8,506 bases of DNA from Desulfocapsa sp. (lineage in GTDB: Bacteria; Desulfobacterota; Desulfobulbia; Desulfobulbales; Desulfocapsaceae). Below the pieces are notes generated by a model. The model had not been told where the DNA came from. It saw only the letters and a list, made by a program, of their open reading frames with translations, and ran no database searches. The stretch is from contig DAOVZA010000064.1 of the NCBI GenBank assembly GCA_030635405.1, positions 1 through 8,506 on the forward strand. Direction: 5' to 3'. Each line of letters starts with the position of its first letter. Within the stretch, counting starts at the first letter, position 1. Shown piece by piece: positions 6,151 to 8,506 of the stretch. The translations under genes and the position numbers were made by a program.

Positions 6151-7356
6151 ATGAAACAAAATTTCGGCAAAGACTACTCACCACTTTTTTTTCTGTCAGC
6201 TTTAGGAAATGGTGGACTTACCGTCGCTTTTTTTATCTTTTTTATGTTTATGACACCTATTCCAGACACTCCTATTCCAACCTTTGATTCTGTGTGGGCC
6301 TACCTTGGTGCAGCATCAATCCTGGCCAAAATGCTTGGAGTATTATGTTACGCCCTGATGCTTTATTTTGCATTCAATCACTTCCGAATGCTGATCTGGA
6401 ATATTCGGGAATATCGAATATTCAAGAAAACAGAAGGCTATAAAGAACTAACCGAGAGTAATCATGAAATAACCCTTATGACCATACCGCTCACGCTAAC
6501 CATGACAATAAATGTGATGTTCGTGCTTGGTGCAATGCTGGTTCCTGGTTTATGGAACATCGTCGAATACCTATTCCCCTTTGCGTTTCTTGCATTCCTG
6601 GCCACAGGAGTCTATGCCCTAACACTATTCTATCGGTATTACAGTAGAATCCTGACACAAGGCCAGTTTCAACATTCCCAAAACAATTCTCTCAGCCAGA
6701 TGATTTCTTCATTTACCTTTGCCATGAGTGCAGTTGGTTTTGCTGCACCGGTGGCCATGAGTGAAAATCGTGTAATGATTGCAACAGCAGCGTTCTTTTC
6801 AATTTTCTTCTTTGCCGTCTCTGCTCTGCTCACAGTTAAAAATATGGTGATTGGATTTTATGCCATGATGGATAAGGGCGTTAGTCGTGAAGCCAGTGCA
6901 AGCTTATGGATCCTGATTCCTATTATGACGCTACTAGGCATTGCAGGAACTCGTATGCATCACGGATTCCACTTTCTTTTTCAAGCCAGTGGCTCCCCGG
7001 CCTTTAACTTTATCTGGTGCAGTTCAATCGTTTCCGTACAAATATTTATTGGTTTACTTGGATATGTGATCATGCGCAAAAACGACTATTTCCCTGAATT
7101 CGTTCATGGCATTAACAAAGACCGCACAAGCGATGAGATGAAAAATCCTGCTACTTACGCTCTTATCTGTCCTGGAGTCGCTTTCTGGGTTTTTGGAATG
7201 TTCTTTCTCGATAAAGCACTTGTAAAGTCTGACCTGGTTACTCTTTTTTCAGGTGCCTATTTTGTTTTACTTATCCCTTTGCTTTTGGTTCTTTTTAAAA
7301 CAGTTCGAGTAAACGCAAAGTTGAACAAACGCCTGCTTCAGGAAGAAACAGTATAG
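6151..7356 (+). CDS. Ten-TM membrane protein of SLAC1/TehA (TDT) transporter type, TsoY-like
   Basis: A 401-residue inner-membrane protein with about ten hydrophobic helices (roughly 11-34, 47-75, 106-131, 139-161, 181-204, 207-237, 250-268, 284-308, 335-357, 362-384), the helix count of SLAC1/TehA tellurite-resistance/dicarboxylate transporters. Conserved-looking features include SALGNGGL (16-23), a TRMHHGFHF stretch (267-275) between helices 7 and 8, and YALICPGVAFWVFGMFF (336-352) with Cys340. The general layout and the ICPG block remind me of proteins annotated as TsoY family (seleno)proteins, where some members carry selenocysteine; this copy has an ordinary TGT codon there. That resemblance is from memory and unverified. 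Substrate unknown; an anion or small sulfur/selenium/tellurium compound is a guess. Ribosome site AAAAGGAAG (6136-6144) precedes the ATG by six bases. It converges on the rhodanese operon. Confidence 0.75.
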   Translation: MKQNFGKDYSPLFFLSALGNGGLTVAFFIFFMFMTPIPDTPIPTFDSVWAYLGAASILAKMLGVLCYALMLYFAFNHFRMLIWNIREYRIFKKTEGYKELTESNHEITLMTIPLTLTMTINVMFVLGAMLVPGLWNIVEYLFPFAFLAFLATGVYALTLFYRYYSRILTQGQFQHSQNNSLSQMISSFTFAMSAVGFAAPVAMSENRVMIATAAFFSIFFFAVSALLTVKNMVIGFYAMMDKGVSREASASLWILIPIMTLLGIAGTRMHHGFHFLFQASGSPAFNFIWCSSIVSVQIFIGLLGYVIMRKNDYFPEFVHGINKDRTSDEMKNPATYALICPGVAFWVFGMFFLDKALVKSDLVTLFSGAYFVLLIPLLLVLFKTVRVNAKLNKRLLQEETV

Positions 7357-7366
7357 ATAATTTCAA

Positions 7367-7403
7367 GGCTTGAAAGAGCGATATATTATGCGCTCTTTCA
7401 GCC
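7367..7403. terminator. bidirectional hairpin terminator between convergent genes
   Basis: TGAAAGAGCG (7371-7380) and CGCTCTTTCA (7391-7400) form a perfect 10-bp stem with a 10-base AT-rich loop. GGC/GCC (7367-7369, 7401-7403) can extend it past one bulged base. It lies 14 bases after the TDT stop, and the right arm includes the stop codon of the rhodanese gene (7398-7400), so both convergent transcripts could fold it. Neither side has a long U-run, so termination efficiency is uncertain. Confidence 0.6.
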
Positions 7404-7790
7404 ACAACCACAAGTGGTGGAACTATTTGCTAAACTGGAGTCTCCTTCTGTTTTGTGACCATCCCGCTTCCACCAGTCCAGTCCACCCAGCAGTTCCTTC
7501 ACGGTAAAACCTAATCTTGCAAGCTTGAGAGCGCCCTTTGTTGAAGCATTGCAACCGATGCCATCGCAATAAGTGACATAGGTTTTTGATTTATCCAGAG
7601 TGCCCGTTGATTCTATACTCATGGTACGATGCGGAATATTAACAGCTGAAGGGATATGTTCTGCTCTATATGCTTCTGCTGAGCGGGCATCAATAACGAT
7701 TGTATCATCACCTTGTTTCAGTGCCTCTGACAAATCCCAGGAATCCGTTTCGTGAGCAAGCTTCGCTTCATAGAATTCTATCTGATTCAT
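7398..7790 (-). CDS. Single-domain rhodanese-like sulfurtransferase with Cys-Gly-Cys-Gly tail
   Basis: A 130-residue cytoplasmic protein (no signal peptide) with one rhodanese domain, residues ~15-115: TIVIDARSAEAYRAEHIPSA (30-49), the usual strand and Asp-Ala-Arg/His-Ile-Pro-Ser-Ala block; active-site strand and loop YVTYCDGIGCNASTKGA (71-87); and LGFTVKELLGGLDWWKRDG (93-111). C75 is the expected persulfide-carrying Cys; C80 sits in the same loop, which appears slightly longer than the common CRSGxR type. Family role: transfer of sulfane sulfur from thiosulfate or persulfides to cyanide, thiols or protein partners. The last residues, SSTTCGCG (123-130), form a CxC tail outside the domain. 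Start codon overlaps the upstream gene's stop (ATGA), with GGGAG seven bases before. Last gene of the LysE-ABM-rhodanese operon. Confidence 0.88.
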   Translation of the reverse strand: MNQIEFYEAKLAHETDSWDLSEALKQGDDTIVIDARSAEAYRAEHIPSAVNIPHRTMSIESTGTLDKSKTYVTYCDGIGCNASTKGALKLARLGFTVKELLGGLDWWKRDGHKTEGDSSLANSSTTCGCG

Positions 7791-8119
7791 ATTAACTCCC
7801 GGCTAAAACCATAATCACTTTCAACCTTACATATCCGCACCTTAAACTCTTCATACCATATTGCTTTTCCCTGTTTCTGAGCAACAACATGTTCAACATT
7901 TTGTTTCCAGGCTTCAATCGAATTAAGATCTGACCAGTATGAGACGGTAATACCTACACTCTCTCTTGCTGATTCAAAACCAAGAAATCCAGACTGACAT
8001 GACGCCAGTTGTACCATTTTATCTGCCATTTTACCATAACCACGGTCGCCATCCGTTCTATGAGATGTGAAAATAACAGCAAAGTATGGCGGCTGAGGAG
8101 TAAGAGCGATATCGGACAT
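7787..8119 (-). CDS. ABM-fold small protein (antibiotic biosynthesis monooxygenase-like)
   Basis: A 110-residue cytoplasmic protein of the dimeric alpha+beta-barrel (ABM) superfamily. Typical blocks: PYFAVIFTSHRT (11-22), YGKMADKMVQLASCQSGFLGFESAR (28-52), GITVSYWSDLNSIEAWK (56-72), then EHVVAQKQGKAIWYEEFKVRICKVE (76-100) ending in YGF. Members of the superfamily include quinol-type monooxygenases and haem-degrading enzymes, but many close to this type have no known reaction; I see no haem or flavin motif. The ribosome site CAGGAGT lies about seven bases from the ATG. Its TGA overlaps the rhodanese ATG, so the two proteins are translationally coupled, and it follows the LysE-type gene by 26 bases. 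C41 and C97 are the only cysteines. Function is probably tied to the rhodanese and exporter, but the substrate is unknown. Confidence 0.82.
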   Translation of the reverse strand: MSDIALTPQPPYFAVIFTSHRTDGDRGYGKMADKMVQLASCQSGFLGFESARESVGITVSYWSDLNSIEAWKQNVEHVVAQKQGKAIWYEEFKVRICKVESDYGFSRELI

Positions 8120-8145
8120 ATAAAACTCCTGAAATTGAATAATTT

Positions 8146-8506
8146 CTATTTGTTTGAGGATGCAGCAAGCAAAAAACCAAACCCGATAAAAACTGAGCCC
8201 GTTGCACGGTTAAAATTATTCATCCTTTTAGACTGATTGAGCCAACCTTTCATTCGTTGTGCCAGCAAGGCATACACCATCAATGCGAGAAACGAAAAAA
8301 ACATCAGTGTACACATAAGGATTGAGAATTGTGGAATCAAAGCCTCTTCAACACTTATAAATTGTGGAAACAGAGCTGTGAGAAAGACAATTGCCTTAGG
8401 ATTACTAACGGCGACTACCATGGCTTGAAAAAACAATTTTGATGACAATATTTCTGCTGGGCTGATTGTTTCTTTTATAGAAGGCAAAGTGGAATGTTTC
8501 TTAAAG
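8146..8506 (-). CDS. LysE/RhtB-family exporter, C-terminal half (cut by window end)
   Basis: The frame stays open to the last base of the window, so the N-terminal half (family length about 205-210 residues) is missing; a TTG at 8487 is an internal Leu codon, not a start. About 119 residues are present. The hallmark is a hydrophobic segment with SNPKAIVFLTALFPQFI: the Asn-Pro-Lys motif and Phe-Pro-Gln-Phe of LysE/RhtB amino-acid exporters. It is followed by QFSILMCTLMFFSFLALMVYALLAQR, an Arg/Lys-rich link, and a final membrane segment, ATGSVFIGFGFLLAASS. Inner-membrane efflux of amino acids or related metabolites is the family role; the substrate here is unknown. It appears to be the promoter-proximal gene of the three visible on this strand, with 26 bases to the ABM gene; further genes may lie upstream. 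Confidence 0.85.
   Translation of the reverse strand, partial: FKKHSTLPSIKETISPAEILSSKLFFQAMVVAVSNPKAIVFLTALFPQFISVEEALIPQFSILMCTLMFFSFLALMVYALLAQRMKGWLNQSKRMNNFNRATGSVFIGFGFLLAASSNK

Noticed and set aside
7371..7400. UGA of the rhodanese read as selenocysteine with the following hairpin as SECIS
   Set aside because: Read-through would add only Sec-Lys-Ser-Ala before a TAA; the loop is AT-only with no guanine typical of bacterial SECIS loops, and a two-way terminator explains the hairpin.
8146..8487. Complete small protein starting at TTG 8487
   Set aside because: The frame continues open to the window end and the content is the C-terminal half of a LysE-type exporter, so the TTG is an internal Leu codon.

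Overview
The window (about 8.5 kb, moderately AT-rich) holds nine protein-coding genes, two of them cut by the window ends. I see no tRNA, rRNA, CRISPR array, transposase or integrase. Gram-negative traits are two exported SGNH/AlgJ-type acetylation proteins and a periplasmic ecotin. The aldehyde:ferredoxin-oxidoreductase (AOR) family enzyme suggests anaerobic metabolism. My best guess is a Gram-negative anaerobe or facultative anaerobe of the Desulfobacterota/Proteobacteria kind. This is inferred from gene content only and is not secure.

Layout. (1) Bases 1-1565, + strand: two overlapping genes for AlgJ/AlgX-like SGNH proteins, the tail of a polysaccharide O-acetylation locus whose start, probably including an AlgI-like MBOAT acyltransferase, lies upstream. 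(2) Bases 1566-1932: AT-rich gap with no convincing gene. (3) Bases 1933-3102, +: exported GH88/GH105-type unsaturated uronyl/rhamnogalacturonyl hydrolase. It lacks a Shine-Dalgarno site, unlike its neighbours. (4) Bases 3188-5131, -: a full-length AOR-family tungsten/molybdenum enzyme with all four cluster cysteines, preceded by a leader with two clear inverted repeats. (5) Bases 5389-5871, -: ecotin, a periplasmic serine-protease inhibitor that has lost both disulfide cysteines. (6) Bases 6151-7356, +: ten-TM membrane protein of SLAC1/TehA (TDT) type. (7) Bases 7398-8506, -: a tight operon read LysE-type exporter (partial), ABM-fold small protein, single-domain rhodanese. It converges on the TDT gene, and a hairpin between them can serve both directions.

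How the genes fit together. The left part concerns an acetylated extracellular polysaccharide and, next to it, degradation of an acidic glycan; the two need not be linked. The AOR and ecotin genes look like independent transcription units. The right part (TDT channel, rhodanese, ABM protein, LysE exporter) is the most suggestive of a functional cassette, perhaps handling sulfur, selenium or another small toxic compound. That function is inference; the sequence shows only the families and the coupling.
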